Shown here: positions 22,578-40,850 of the stretch, piece by piece | Position numbering within the stretch: the stretch's first letter is position 1 | Layout: each line of letters opens with the position of its first letter | Assembly: GCA_949152475.1 (NCBI GenBank) | Contig: OX424566.1 | Coordinates: 11,927,177 to 11,991,176 of the forward strand | Source of the DNA: Terebella lapidaria | Taxonomy: Eukaryota; Annelida; Polychaeta; Terebellida; Terebellidae | Direction: 5' to 3' | Length of the DNA: 64,000 nt | Position numbers and translations under genes: made by a program | The notes under the pieces: model-generated | Databases searched by the model: none | Told to the model about the DNA's origin: nothing | Seen by the model: the letters and a program-made list of their open reading frames with translations, nothing else

Positions 22578-24776
22578 ATGAAAAATAAGAAGACCAAGCG
22601 GGAAAAATCAAATGCAAGGCAGACTTTTAAATTGATGAAATACTTAGAAAAGGATGACAAACCTCGCTTCAAATCGTATGTGAAGAAACATAGGATTGTG
22701 CTTGCGGGAATAACCACAGAAAGCGACAACAACCTACTAGGTGTTGCATCAAAACTGGGACGATACCAGTTTGTGAGGTGGGTGAGGACTACTCACTCAG
22801 AAAGTGTACATATTTCAAGAATACTATACAAAGTATTAACAGTACAGAATAGTTACCTTTGGGCAGCAACATCTAAAATATAAATTAAAAAATTTAAAAC
22901 TATCTATTTTGAATCAAGATAATTTTTTCCATTTTTCTGCATACTGCATAAATTTGTTTTGCGCTGATAATTTATTTTGAAATTCACAATCATGTATTCC
23001 ATCTTCAGCTACCTGCTGAAGAAGCATGTGGATCCACTGCACAGGAATGCTGAAGGTGACATGCCAATCCACATAGCTGTCAACTTTTCAAGACAAGCTC
23101 ACAAATCAGGTAGGTTTCTTCACTGTCAGTGAAGCCATACAAATGGATAAAATTTAAACTTTTATAGAATATCAAAAATTATTTCACTTGTACATATGGT
23201 CTGTCTGATTCTCAAGTATATCCGGTCAAAACCACACTGTCAAAAAGTTTTGATCCAAGCATAATTATTTTAACGTGTGAATACCAAACACTATTTCCAG
23301 CCTATACGGAACTAGTGTTGCCATTGGTTCAAGCCTGCCCACGCTCCCTGGACCTGCCAGGAAACCAGGGCTGGACACCTAGAGAGATGCTAGAGGACTA
23401 CAGGCGGACACTCAGCTCAGACTCAGAGGTATAGTATCCTTGTCTTGTAACTATGACCTTCAGTACTGAAAGAAACATTCCATCTGATGATCATTGTGTG
23501 CCAGGGACCAGTTGTGGCTCACCCAATTCAGTACTCAGCATTCCTACTTGTAGTATATCCCTTTAGCTCACTTGGTAGAGTGTGGTGGGTCCTGGGTTTG
23601 CCCCCCCCCCCCTGCATCCCCCCCCCCCCTCTCCTCTCAGGCAAGTAGATTTTTCCGAACTCTACAACAATTGTGTCAGTGTCGTTAATGTCAAAGGATT
23701 CTAAATCTTAGGTGTTTCTGAATAATAAATGAATCCTGAACCTCCCACTAACATGTCACTCATGAGAAATACGCGTACATATTTATACCACAGAGTTCTG
23801 ACAGTTCCGAGTGTAGCAGTGATGAGGACACAGATGATGACCAGACCGACCCCTGGACAAAAAGACTTGCGGAGGAGATGTTGGATGAACAGCAAGAGGC
23901 CTGGGGTGCTTACCATGGTTATAGTCAAGAGCAAGGTGTGTATGCTAATGTTTTCAAATTTCATTTTGAAGGTTGAATATCAAGACTTACTATTTCATGT
24001 GGCACAGTCTCAAAATCTTCAATATTTTTTACACCTGATATTTTGTAGAACTTATGCACGAGTGTTGTAAGTTTTGTTGCAATTATTTGGTTTTATATAT
24101 ATTCCAAATTACTGCAGATTACTACATTCCAGGGAGCTCGACTGAGACCTATGATGAGTGGGCCAGTCGGATCTGTAGGGAACATACATCAAAACAGTAT
24201 AGCGCGCCACCAGTGAACAAACGGAAAAAGGCTGCAAGTTCGGCAGATAACTCTGGGAAGAAACCGAGAATTTCAGACAAACAACGAGAAGCCTTCAACA
24301 GGAAAATGAAGGAAGAAGCCTTAAAACATCAGAAAGCTCAGCAGAATGTCATATACAAACAAAGGATAGAGGTCTATGAGAAACTTTGCCAGGCGTTGTT
24401 CAGTGATTCATCGAGTGAAAGTGATAAAAGTATTGTGGATTTGCTGACAAATGTGACAGGGAGAATTGAACTACTCAGTGATGCTGAAAAAAAGTTGACT
24501 GACGAAGACATCCCTTGGCCTTTTGGTCGGACTTCCAACGGAAAAATACCAAAGGCTGTTGATCGGGATAAAATGTGTGCCTTCCTCTTTGGCGGTTTGG
24601 ACAAAGATTCCGCAGATTATGAGAAATACTTGAAAGTGCAGCAAAGACGTTGGCACCCAGATCGATTCCTGCAAAAGTGCGGGAACAGGATCAGTGACGA
24701 ACACAGAGAGGATGTGGTTGCCATGGTAACAAAGATCTCACAGATACTCAATTCCCTGTCACAAGATCTGAAGTAG
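22578..24776 (+). CDS. NFKBIL1: NF-kappa-B inhibitor-like protein 1
   Basis: Exons: 22578-22777, 23009-23109, 23301-23428, 23794-23935 and 24118-24776, all GT-AG and in phase, giving 409 residues. The start is very basic (MKNKKTKREK). Two ankyrin-like repeats follow: NLLGVASKLGRYQFVR across the first intron, and HRNAEGDMPIHIAV with GWTPREMLEDY. An acidic Ser/Asp stretch (SSDEDTDDDQTDPW) follows. The C-terminal block includes DEDIPWPFG and QQRRWHPDRFLQ, the signature of this family. The human protein is nuclear and linked to NF-kB restraint and RNA processing; here that is family inference. The spacing of five short exons is compact. A poly(A) signal follows. Confidence 0.9.
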
Positions 24777-24815
24777 TTCTGTGATATTGTTTTGTTTTTA
24801 ATGATGCTGTATCGG

Positions 24816-24821
24816 AATAAA
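24816..24821 (+). terminator. Poly(A) signal of NFKBIL1
   Basis: AATAAA lies 40 bp after the stop codon at 24776. Confidence 0.6.
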
Positions 24822-25052
24822 ATGTTGCAATGAATAGTATGGTTTTATGTCTGTTTGTCCGAAATGACAGATCTATATGTTTATTTCATACATCACCAAT
24901 CTAAACCAATCTGTACATAGACCTTCAAATATGTGCAAAGTCCGAACCACCTCCAAATTCAAATTGTCAAATAATGAATTGAGTGAAAATAGAACTTAGT
25001 AATCATATGCATCAATGCAGTACAAATAGAGTCACTGCTTTGGAACATGATG

Positions 25053-25058
25053 TTTATT
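25053..25058 (-). terminator. Poly(A) signal of the long amylase gene
   Basis: Minus-strand AATAAA lies about 22 bp past the stop at 25081-25083. Only about 230 bp separate it from the NFKBIL1 signal, so the two genes are convergent and close. Confidence 0.55.
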
Positions 25059-25080
25059 CACGGACTAATTCACCAACTTT

Positions 25081-31370
<6,290 letters not shown>

Positions 31371-34300
31371 CGCTTCACACCATCAGGGTTATTTTATTGA
31401 AATTAACTCAGTCACAGTTTATGAAAGCCAGACAGTCACGAATATCGTGCTGCGCAGTTGACTATTGAAGTGTGAGTGTTTTTGCATAACTCATTATCGA
31501 AGGTTACATGTGTTTGGTCTCACGACATACTTGTATATTATCTTATAACTTCTATTTTTACCTCATCAACTGGTCAAGTTTTAGATTTAAAGATGCAGAA
31601 GATTCAATTTTCAAATGTTCAAAATGTGAATGTATGTGTAAGAATTGGACATTTTGAAACGTTTGACAGTTTCCCATACATGTACATGCAACATGTCGAG
31701 TCAATTTTCTGGAAAGCAAAAATCAGAACTCATCCTGATATTCGGTTATATAACCGTGACAAGTGTCATGTTACAGTTTGTGATCTCGTTGAATTCTTGT
31801 GAGGTGTTTATAATTTATCAGTCTGTCACGTCCAGAACACGGTCGAAACGTGACATATTGAGATTTCCCAGGTATCATGCAGGGTCAGTTTTTCTGTTAG
31901 TTGTACCAATCAAATACCGGTACATTACACCCCAGTTTTGCACGTAAGTTCGAAAATGTCAAACCCAAATCAGCTGTAATTGTTCACGATGGGTTTGCGA
32001 AATCATAAACTTGGTGATCTCGTTCAGATGCACTGACGAAACCAGTATGTTTATAAGTAATACCCATAGAATAAATATAGTTAAGGCTCGGAACTTTTAT
32101 CACTGACATTGATGAAATATACGGCACAACAGTAATGATATTTTGTCTCAATTAACATATTTTGAACAACAGGAATGATACATGTAGGGCAAGAATGGGA
32201 TACACCCTAAAGCTTCTGGTTAATACCTGCTTCTATAATGAACCCTTTGTAGTCACCCGAACTTGAAATTCAAAAGAAAGAGGGAGATTTGAATGTCATT
32301 GTGAAATGCAATTTTTTTGAAGATTTTCAATGACATCAATCTCTAACTTCAACATGAAGTTGCTGGTCGGCCTCGCCGACGGCACTAGGATAGAACCCCA
32401 GACAGCCCGACGGTCTGCCAGAGCCTGTGTTGCACCATCCCATGGTGAGAGATTACCGTTCCAGGGGGCGTGCGCCCTCGGATCCAATTACCCCACCCTC
32501 TCCTGGGCCCCCAGTTGGAAATTGCCCCCGGGGCCCTAGCGAGCCCGCTTAGCCAGAGAAAGGGGACGTGGAGAACATAGACGTGCTGGCGGTCATCCTC
32601 TCGCCTTGAATACTTTGGGCAAAATCACCACATATGAGTTTTACGAAATTAACACAACTATAGGTAATCAAGCAATGTTTATTGCTATTTTCATGTTAAA
32701 CGCATGAGGGGCTAAACGCCAAAGGAGTGATTTGTCGATGGCATTGAACTCCAAATAGTTTATTCAATAGCTGCCTTCAGATGCACAATTCGAAGTATAG
32801 ATGAAGCTCTGTAGGCGGCTTTCCTCAAGCAACCAACCAAAATTTCTAACCCCAAAGAAGAGGGGCATATCAAGGGTTGCTCGCTCCATGTATCTTCATA
32901 AGTTGTGCCAATGTACTTTAACTACACCTGGACTACCAGGACTCCTAACTGGTGACTGGGGTCGTTCACGTGCAGGCTAACTCCCTTAGATCCGATGGAA
33001 GCTGATACATGTAAACTATGACGGCCAGGTACGAGCTGAGTGTAGATCATTCAGAAATGTTTATTTGCGAATACGAGGGAAGCAACAAGAGCCCTCACAT
33101 CATGTGCTTTAACTTATAAACCGTCAGATTTTTCAGCTTAACTCCAAAACCAGCTGACTTTTAAGCTCATACTAGAAGATAAATCCATGACGGAGTCAGA
33201 TGGATCAGAGACTGTTTTCCAAATCCTTGAGGTATGATACAAAGAGAATATGCTTTCCGAATGTTAATGTGCAGGTTCATGTATGGTTCTCTAACTTGCA
33301 CGTTTTTGTTTCTATCTTGTGCCTGCTGGTAAGTACATGAAGTACTAAGTATGTCAGAGTTTTTTTTGCTCCCTTAATTTCTACCAAAAAAGACATTCTA
33401 GCTTTCCATTTTAGTGTTCCTGACTGTTTTTTTTACCTATGTTTCTTTCCATATCTTTCTGGTGTATTGTGTATTGCGTTTATTCGATCAACCTATTCGA
33501 TCCACTTTTTAGGAAGAGCTATGTTTGTTTTTTTTGGATTTTTGAATTTTTTCTTTTGTTTACATTCTTGAAAGTGCCACTTGGAACCACAACAGGCTAT
33601 TCAACTGTGGCTAATTGGGAGGGCCCGGGGCCCGTTGGGAGGAAAATGACGCCCGTGTACCTAATCATGGTTAATGTAATAAGTTATTAGCGATAATAAT
33701 CCCAGGAGACGTGTGTTCCGACCGTTTTTTTTTTTTGTATGTCACCGTTTCATACCCATCACCACTCCCGTTTTGATCTCCACTGGAACAGTGCTTTCTT
33801 GCAATCATATGCACTCAAAGTTTTGGATATACATTCCGCACAATATATAGATAGAGTATGGTATTGCAACAATGAAAAACAAGTTGATACGGCAACATAA
33901 TAATTATGTGTTAGTGGTGGTATTCCATATTCCAGTGGGCAAATTCGATTCTCGTGTGGCCCCGATAAGCACTCACGGCAGTCGGCCCGCCAGCCAGAGA
34001 GTCACTGAATTGTCCAATCGGGAAGCTGTCTTGGCGGACACACCCACATGTTTATGAAATACACGTGGATATAATGATATGCAAATGATCACGTGAGCGA
34101 GTCCCGCCAATTAGCGTACTGCCCCAAAAAATTGCTGCAGGGTCAAGGTCAAAATGCCAGCCGCCAAGAGATCGTCCAACTGAGTGCGGTATTTGTGGAA
34201 ATACTTGTTACGACCCAAATAAATGGTCTTTTCTATGACTCTTTCTTACTTCACTGGTAATACTTCATAAAAATATCACCACCGAAAGCTAGTTCAGCCC

Positions 34301-36640
34301 AATAACGTGAATAGTGCTAACCGAAAGCTTGTTTATGGGGGAATTTAATTAAAAATGCCATTGAAGTGAAGCGAGATTTCAACGAGATTTGACTAAAAGG
34401 AACAGTCGGAAACAAACAAACAAAACTTGGCAGATTTGCGGAGCTTTTTTTTACACGGGAAAAAACTTAGTTTCCTCCTAAAATAAGCAGAAACAAATGG
34501 ATACTAGATCTAGCACTTTTATCATGTTTATGATAGTTTGATATTGCCGACGAGAATTGTCAGTGCTGATTTTGATAGCAGTCACACGAGCGACGATTCG
34601 GGGTGGGGGGTGTGCCTGGGCTACTTCAGTATTTGGCAGCTGACACTGCACACTGACACAACATGTACGCTGATCTTCAAACCAACATTTGGGCAAGGAG
34701 AAACATGATCGCATTGATGAAAAAAGCTTTCATGCATGTCATGAATTATTGGAAATGCAGACAAGTTACTGAAATGTCTCTGCAGTACAAATCAAAACAC
34801 TGAAAAAAAATCCATAAAGAAATTTAAATCTAAGACTAAAGCTCAAAAAACATTGTGCCTCCTAAATCAGAAAAACATGATCAGAACCTTGAAAATCTTA
34901 CACATTGGACCCAAAAATAGTCGGGTGATTTTTAAACGTGTTCAACAAGGTAAAGCTTCTGACTTGTAGAGATTTCATGGCTGTAACGGAATAAGTAACA
35001 TTAGTTTTATTGATTAAGTCTTATTGGCCACAATAAAAATAATTATTACAAGAAACATTTATTATTGGGTTCAACAATGTAAAGGTTCTGGGGCCCAGAC
35101 GAGTCGACAGGTACCCAAATTCGGGGCGGGTCATACAATTACCTGGATCGGAATTTTGTTACTCGTATTTGAGAACAAATAAAGATATAGTTTTGAATAT
35201 TTGTGATAAACACTAGTAAAATCACAAGAATGACAAGGAAATCATCAGGAAAAAAAACGATAGTTTTATGAGGTCATGACATTGTGATCTTTCTCAAACT
35301 TGAAAATACCGGTAATTACTGACGAAACAAATAATATGTGTCAAAGATCAATGTCTGGCGTTTACGTGTTACAAATTGCTTCAGTGAGTATCATTCAAAT
35401 TTTGCTATATATTTGGACGGGTCGGGTCAGACGACACAGGTACCCGGTTCGGAAATTTCCGACTCACTCGGGCCCTAAAAAGTTCTATCCAGTCATGACT
35501 AACCGAATAGGTTATCATTAGTTTTACTAGTTAAGTCTATTATTGACCACAATAAAAATAGTTACATGACAAGAAAATAGTTACATGACAAATTTATTGG
35601 CCCAATAAGGTATAGATTCTGCCCAGTAGAGTTACAATATGGCCACAACATATATGTGCCAAATCAAATACAATATTCAAGGGTTTTTAAATAGTTCTGT
35701 GCAAACATTTTCGAAGCTCTTCCTTTGAGGCCAGTGGCCCTTGTTTTATCATTGGTTCGACACTCAGCATTTTAATATTTAGATGTTTAGTGTGGATAGG
35801 TTTTGGGGGAGGGTAACTACGAGGACGTAGTTTATACGAAGGGGTGTAATGTAGTGAATCAATGCAGTGATTTTATCAAGATCGCCCAAATCCTCCCTAC
35901 AGAGATTACATTCACAACAACCAATCAGAACACGACACATACCACAACTTGGCATGTGTTATTGAAGAGTGCAGTTGTGAATTAGTAGTTGAAGAAATAC
36001 ACTGGTTTTAGCTAACCAACATATAAGGAAAGAACTATTAGTTGAATACACTGTGACAACAATGACTGTTAATGAAATATCAGGGTGTCTGCCGAGTGTA
36101 ACTGCACTGCCTTCATTTGTTACGCCAAGTTATAAATTGAGCACAGGAGTTGGTTTATTGCGCAGCTCTCCAAGATGAGAAAGGGCCATATATTTACCCA
36201 TGAAATATATCATGCATTAGTATAGATAGTTGGTGTACTATAGTTAAATTATAGTCTATGTGTTTTCATCATTTGATACTTTTCTGTTAGAGTTTTGATA
36301 TTATGAATGAATGATATTGATGAGAGAATGTGGAATTCCAATATTTCAGCAAATTAGCACAAACATTTGTGAGTGCATGTATGGATATAGAGCACATGTG
36401 TTTCTTTGCCTGTTTGTAGACTTGAGTAGCTTTGTGGAAATACAGGTGTAACTGTAGTTCACATTGTCTTACTATCTCACCGAGAGATGTTGTAGGCCAG
36501 CTAACATTATACTCTCATAATTATTACATCCCTTTCCATTCCCCCATTATTATTGGCACTATATATAGTGCTATCAATTATTCATGATTCGATCTTCACA
36601 CTATCACATGACTCATACAAAGCACACTGCTTTAGCTGCA
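31371..36640. other. 5.3 kb between the two amylases, no gene seen
   Basis: A GC-rich fragment at 32370-32545 resembles sequence near 26985-27075 ('aggatagaacc' shared) and looks like a transposon relic. A repeat-like, GC-rich patch occurs at 33595-33650. Near 34960-35100 and 35500-35640 a roughly 145-bp block recurs in direct orientation ('ccacaataaaaata' shared). The rest is AT-rich and featureless. The promoter of the long amylase should lie just right of 31370. Confidence 0.45.
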
Positions 36641-36647
36641 CATAGTT

Positions 36648-36653
36648 TTTATT
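36648..36653 (-). terminator. Poly(A) signal of the short amylase gene
   Basis: Minus-strand AATAAA lies about 100 bp beyond the stop at 36754-36756. It overlaps the end of a longer alternative frame, which supports this as the true 3' end. Confidence 0.55.
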
Positions 36654-36753
36654 CAAGGTAGATGATATTGTTTATGATGTCCGTGTCCCCGAGGACCAGG
36701 AAGAGGCCTGGCTGGTGATGTCGGTCGTGGGTCACTCTCTCCCATCCGCGCTA

Positions 36754-39700
36754 CTAGCATCCACCGGATCCTGACATCGCCTCTGTAAGAAAGAGAAATA
36801 TTGTCAGAACCAAACTCTACTTCTCGTGCATCAAGCACAGTTGTCCATATTATATCAAGACATTTATTTTTTCCCTTCAGCTTCCCCATAATGGATAATC
36901 ATGTATTCCGATTACCAACCACTGGTGTTTCTGGTGTGAACTGTTACATCCGTTTGAAAGTCTACTCACGGACGTGTATGGCGAGGATGTTTGGGTCCCC
37001 ATAGTTGACGTCTAGGGTTGCCATGCCACTGGCGTCCACGGTAACGACTTGGCCCTCACAGCCCGTGTCCGTCGGGCAGCCTGTCGGTTGGAGGAAGACA
37101 GAAACGTGATAGCTCATGGTTACATCACTAATAAAATTTAGTGTCTCTGGCAATGTGCAATTTTTTGGGCTTCATTCATGATCGACATTATGAACCGGAG
37201 CAGATCGGAACCGTCGACCGTCAACTGGATTAAAATGGACCCGGAGATTCCCGTAACCCAGCACCTACCCTGGATGACGTTACAATAGTCCCCAGCTGGC
37301 AGTCCGGTCTGAAGAGTCGGACTCATCCCGCCCTCATTGGACAGCGCCACGAAGCCCCGGCCTCCCCTAGACCATGCCACCTTGTTACCCTCCTGCCACC
37401 AGTTGTCAAAGCCCGTGGTGCCCTTGACAGCCTTGGCAAAGCCAGCCATACCAGCGATAGCTGGCCAGCGGTGCTCACACACCCAGCCCCCGCCGCAGCT
37501 GCCGTCTGGGTTGATTATGACATCAGACGTACTGGAAGTAAGAATGAGATTAAGAGATTTGAGTATGTACATCGAGGATGCAGCAGGATACAATTGTACT
37601 TATTCTTGGTAGCATATTTGTATTCAAACCAGTAGTCTCACATAGCTAGTTTGTGATGATGTTCAAAATACACTATATATTACGTAAGTGGAATGAAAAT
37701 GGGTCTGAAATTTATCTCGCAGAATTAACGTACAATGTACAATGTAGATGCATTAGCTTAAAATTCACAATGAAGGGATGTGTATCGAGGTTCAAAGGGT
37801 CACAAGATGTTTTAGGCTCCTTACTTGCCGTCTCCGTCATGAGGAGGTCCCACATCATCATTATCAAAGTAGTAGCTGCTCATGATCCTGGGCCAGCCAT
37901 AGTCCTGTCCCAGGGTCAGAGCCTGGGCCATTTGATATGCTATTGGGTTCTTGTGGGTTAGGACCTCTTGTTCGCTGCCGTGGCCGCGCTGGTTGTCATG
38001 GTTATCCACGAAGACGAAGGCGTTCTCTGGCTCGCACATGCCCAAGCTCGGGTCGTAGAGGTTTTGGACATTCCATAACGCAAAAGCAGCATGGTATATC
38101 TTCGTGCAGTAGCGGAATTCAGTGACTCGCCCAAGGGGTGTGTACTCGTCTACCGTAATCTCTCCTGGTTGGCTCCGGTCGATGACCTCTATTGCTAGGA
38201 ATGGCTTGGAGCCCGCAGGGAACCCATACTCGACGGGTAGGTCATTCACTTGACTGAAGATTGCTTGAATATCAGCAGGGAACATGTGCCTCGCTGCATC
38301 AACTCTACGGGAAAAAACAAATTTATGAATGAGTAAGAATGGAAAGCGATGCATGAGTTTGGGGGTGATTTCGGAGATAACATCAAGCGTTTTTTTTAAA
38401 AACCAGTTGAATGGACAGGGTCATGATTTGTCATGGAAGAGAAACAATATTACCTAGCTGATTTACTTTATCTCTGAATATGTAAACACCTGAGGACTAA
38501 CACAACACATTTTTAGAAGGAAAATTATGAGACCCACCTGAAGCCAGCTACGCCGCCTGCGATGTACTTGTTGAGCAGACCGCTGAGCTGGTCTCGGACG
38601 TACTGCGACTCCAGGGCGAGGTCAATCAGCCCGAAGAGTGGACACTCACGCACCATGTCGTGGTTTTGATAGTCGTCAACACAGCAGCACTCACCGCAAG
38701 TGTCGCAGTTGTGAAAGTCGTCAGCGCTCGTGAAGCCAGCGTTAGGGAATGAAGGATTGTCGAGGTCGGAGTTGTATGGACTACCGCCTATTCCGGTACC
38801 ACTTTGGCCTAAACCAGCCATGTGGTTGATCACGGCATCCACGTATACCCTAAGGGAGGGCACACATCAAGACTTGGATGGAGGGCTTTGTGTCACCGAA
38901 ACAAAAATAACACACCAAGGAACAAGGTCCTTGACGTCACGTTGGTACCACCAAAGTGGGAGGGGAGGGGGGATTCGTGATGGGTGCCACACGCGAGGCA
39001 AGAATTGCTATCGTTTTGAGGTCATGATGGGCTTGGACACTTAGAATATTTTTCGTATTCTCTGGCGGTCGTCCAGCACAGAAATTTAGTACTAAAGTAT
39101 TACCATGCAATTACATACATGGCTTCTATTGTTGTACCTGACGTTGACGGCGTTACAGCGGGCCACCATGTCAAAGAATTCGGCTTCGCTGCCACTCCGG
39201 CTGTCCAGGTTGTACCCCACGGGCTGATACCGCTGCCACCATGGGTATTCTTGCTCGCCCGTGCCGGGTGGGATGACCAGGTGGTCACATGATGGGGAAA
39301 CCTGCGACCAGGTGCAATTACAATGTAAGCAGTCACCACAGACGAAATGTATAACCAAAGGGAGAGTGAGTGCTAGTCTGCTATATAAGGTCAAGGTATG
39401 AACAGTGAATTGTGATTCGTATGAGTGGAAATTTGAAGGAATACTTCCAATGGTCAACATATGCTTGGCGCATGCCAATTTGTGAGAGTTTAGTAAGACG
39501 AAACATTGTCAAAGGATCAAAACGTGGTCAAAGGCTCAATCGGTATGGAGAGAAAAGGAGGTGAGACCTCAAACACGTCATGGGCTTGGTAAATTCCAAT
39601 ACGTGATCAAAGGCTTGATGTAATACAAAATGTGGTCAATAGTTTGACATTCATTGTAGCAGTAGAACTAGCAATCAAAGGCTTGATAAAGTACAACAAT

Positions 39701-40850
39701 TGGCCAAAGGCTTGGTTGAGTACTGTATTTTGATGAACTGTAATGATGTATCCATTTTTAACTGAGCCGGATACTGTATTATTACATCATGTAGGGAAAG
39801 GTCGCTTGGGTTGGGCAGAGCGCAACATATGGCAAATAGAGCACAATACTAATATACTAATAAAGCTTGATAGAGCACAACACGTGGTCAAAGGCTTGGT
39901 AGAGCACAATATATGGTCAAAGGCTTGCTAGAGCACAACACGTGGTCAAAGGCTTGGTAGAGAACAATATATGGTCAAAGGCTTGCTAGAGCACAAAACG
40001 TGGTCAAAGGCTTGGTAGAGCACAAAAGGTGGTCAAAGGCAAAGTCCCCGTCTGTGATTTAGTTGATGACTGAGATTCAGTGGAGTCAATATTGCGTTAA
40101 ATTTAAGTTCAATGACGATAAACAGACACGCTATAATTCAATTCTTGCTACCTGGGGTTGTTAAATTGTTGGTAATTACAACGCTAACCTGTACTCCACA
40201 GAAGCCCCGCGGTCCTAGGAAGCGCTCACACTCCAGGGCCACATCTGACCACTTCCACTCGAACAGATGGACGATAGCCACGCGGTCCTCGGCACAGTTC
40301 GTCTCGTGCCACGACGTCTGGGCCTCCACGCACCCCAAGCCTTGGAGGGGGGAGGGGGAAGGAGGGGGTGATGAGAGACTTTAATTCCATTAATCTATTC
40401 GAGACACGAAATGATAATATGAACAATGTCAATAAATGTATTCAATCCATGTAGGCACAAATTTCACATGGTCTATGAAGGTTGATGGGTACCCTTTTTG
40501 CGTGTAAATTGCAGAAATAGAAATATAAACAGCTATACAAATTGGCGGATGTAACTCCTATTATACGGTGGAGATTTAATTCGACAGCTTCAGAACCATA
40601 AATCTGTTTGAACATATATTGTCCAATTACTAAATAATTGGACGCGAGATCTAATTTGGCGGTTTCTGCTTACCGTCAACTCGCCAAATAAATCGCCCGT
40701 AAAAATTCTACAGTAACAGTGCTTAGTTAGATCTGTGATCATATAGTTCAATGGAAATACATGTAACAACGTTTGATGCATTCACTTTACCACCGATCAC
40801 AATATTATCAGCAACTTACAAATACAAACTAAAACTCCCAGTAAATTCAT
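36754..40850 (-). CDS. Secreted alpha-amylase without the C-terminal extension (short copy)
   Basis: Exons (minus): 40850-40820, 40340-40189, 39301-39138, 38849-38538, 38304-37825, 37531-37269, 37080-36970 and 36782-36754. All are GT-AG and in phase, giving 513 residues. Internal exons 2-7 have exactly the lengths of the long copy. A signal peptide starts MNLLGVLVC. Catalytic residues are retained: D222 in GFRVDAARH, E259 in EVID, D323 in FVDNHDN. Near the nucleophile the usual KHMW reads RHMF. Exon 8 begins like exon 8 of the long copy (AMSGSG against AISGSG), but its ninth codon is TAG, so the linker and tail domain are absent. It lies in tandem, same strand, 5.4 kb from the long copy. Confidence 0.9.
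39600..40045. repeat. Short, decayed array related to the 29-bp minisatellite
   Basis: In intron 2 of the short amylase about ten diverged units read 'acgtggtcaaaggcttggtag' and 'agcacaa'. Position and sequence match the large array in the other copy, so the repeat was present before the gene duplicated. Confidence 0.75.

Noticed and set aside
32330-32539. 69-codon GC-rich frame between the amylases
   Set aside because: Related GC-rich sequence recurs near 27 kb; it is likely a transposon relic without splice sites or domains.
36653-36782. Longer frame for the last exon of the short amylase (42 codons)
   Set aside because: It is in a different phase from exon 7; the in-phase frame ends at TAG 36754-36756, and the longer frame overlaps the poly(A) signal.
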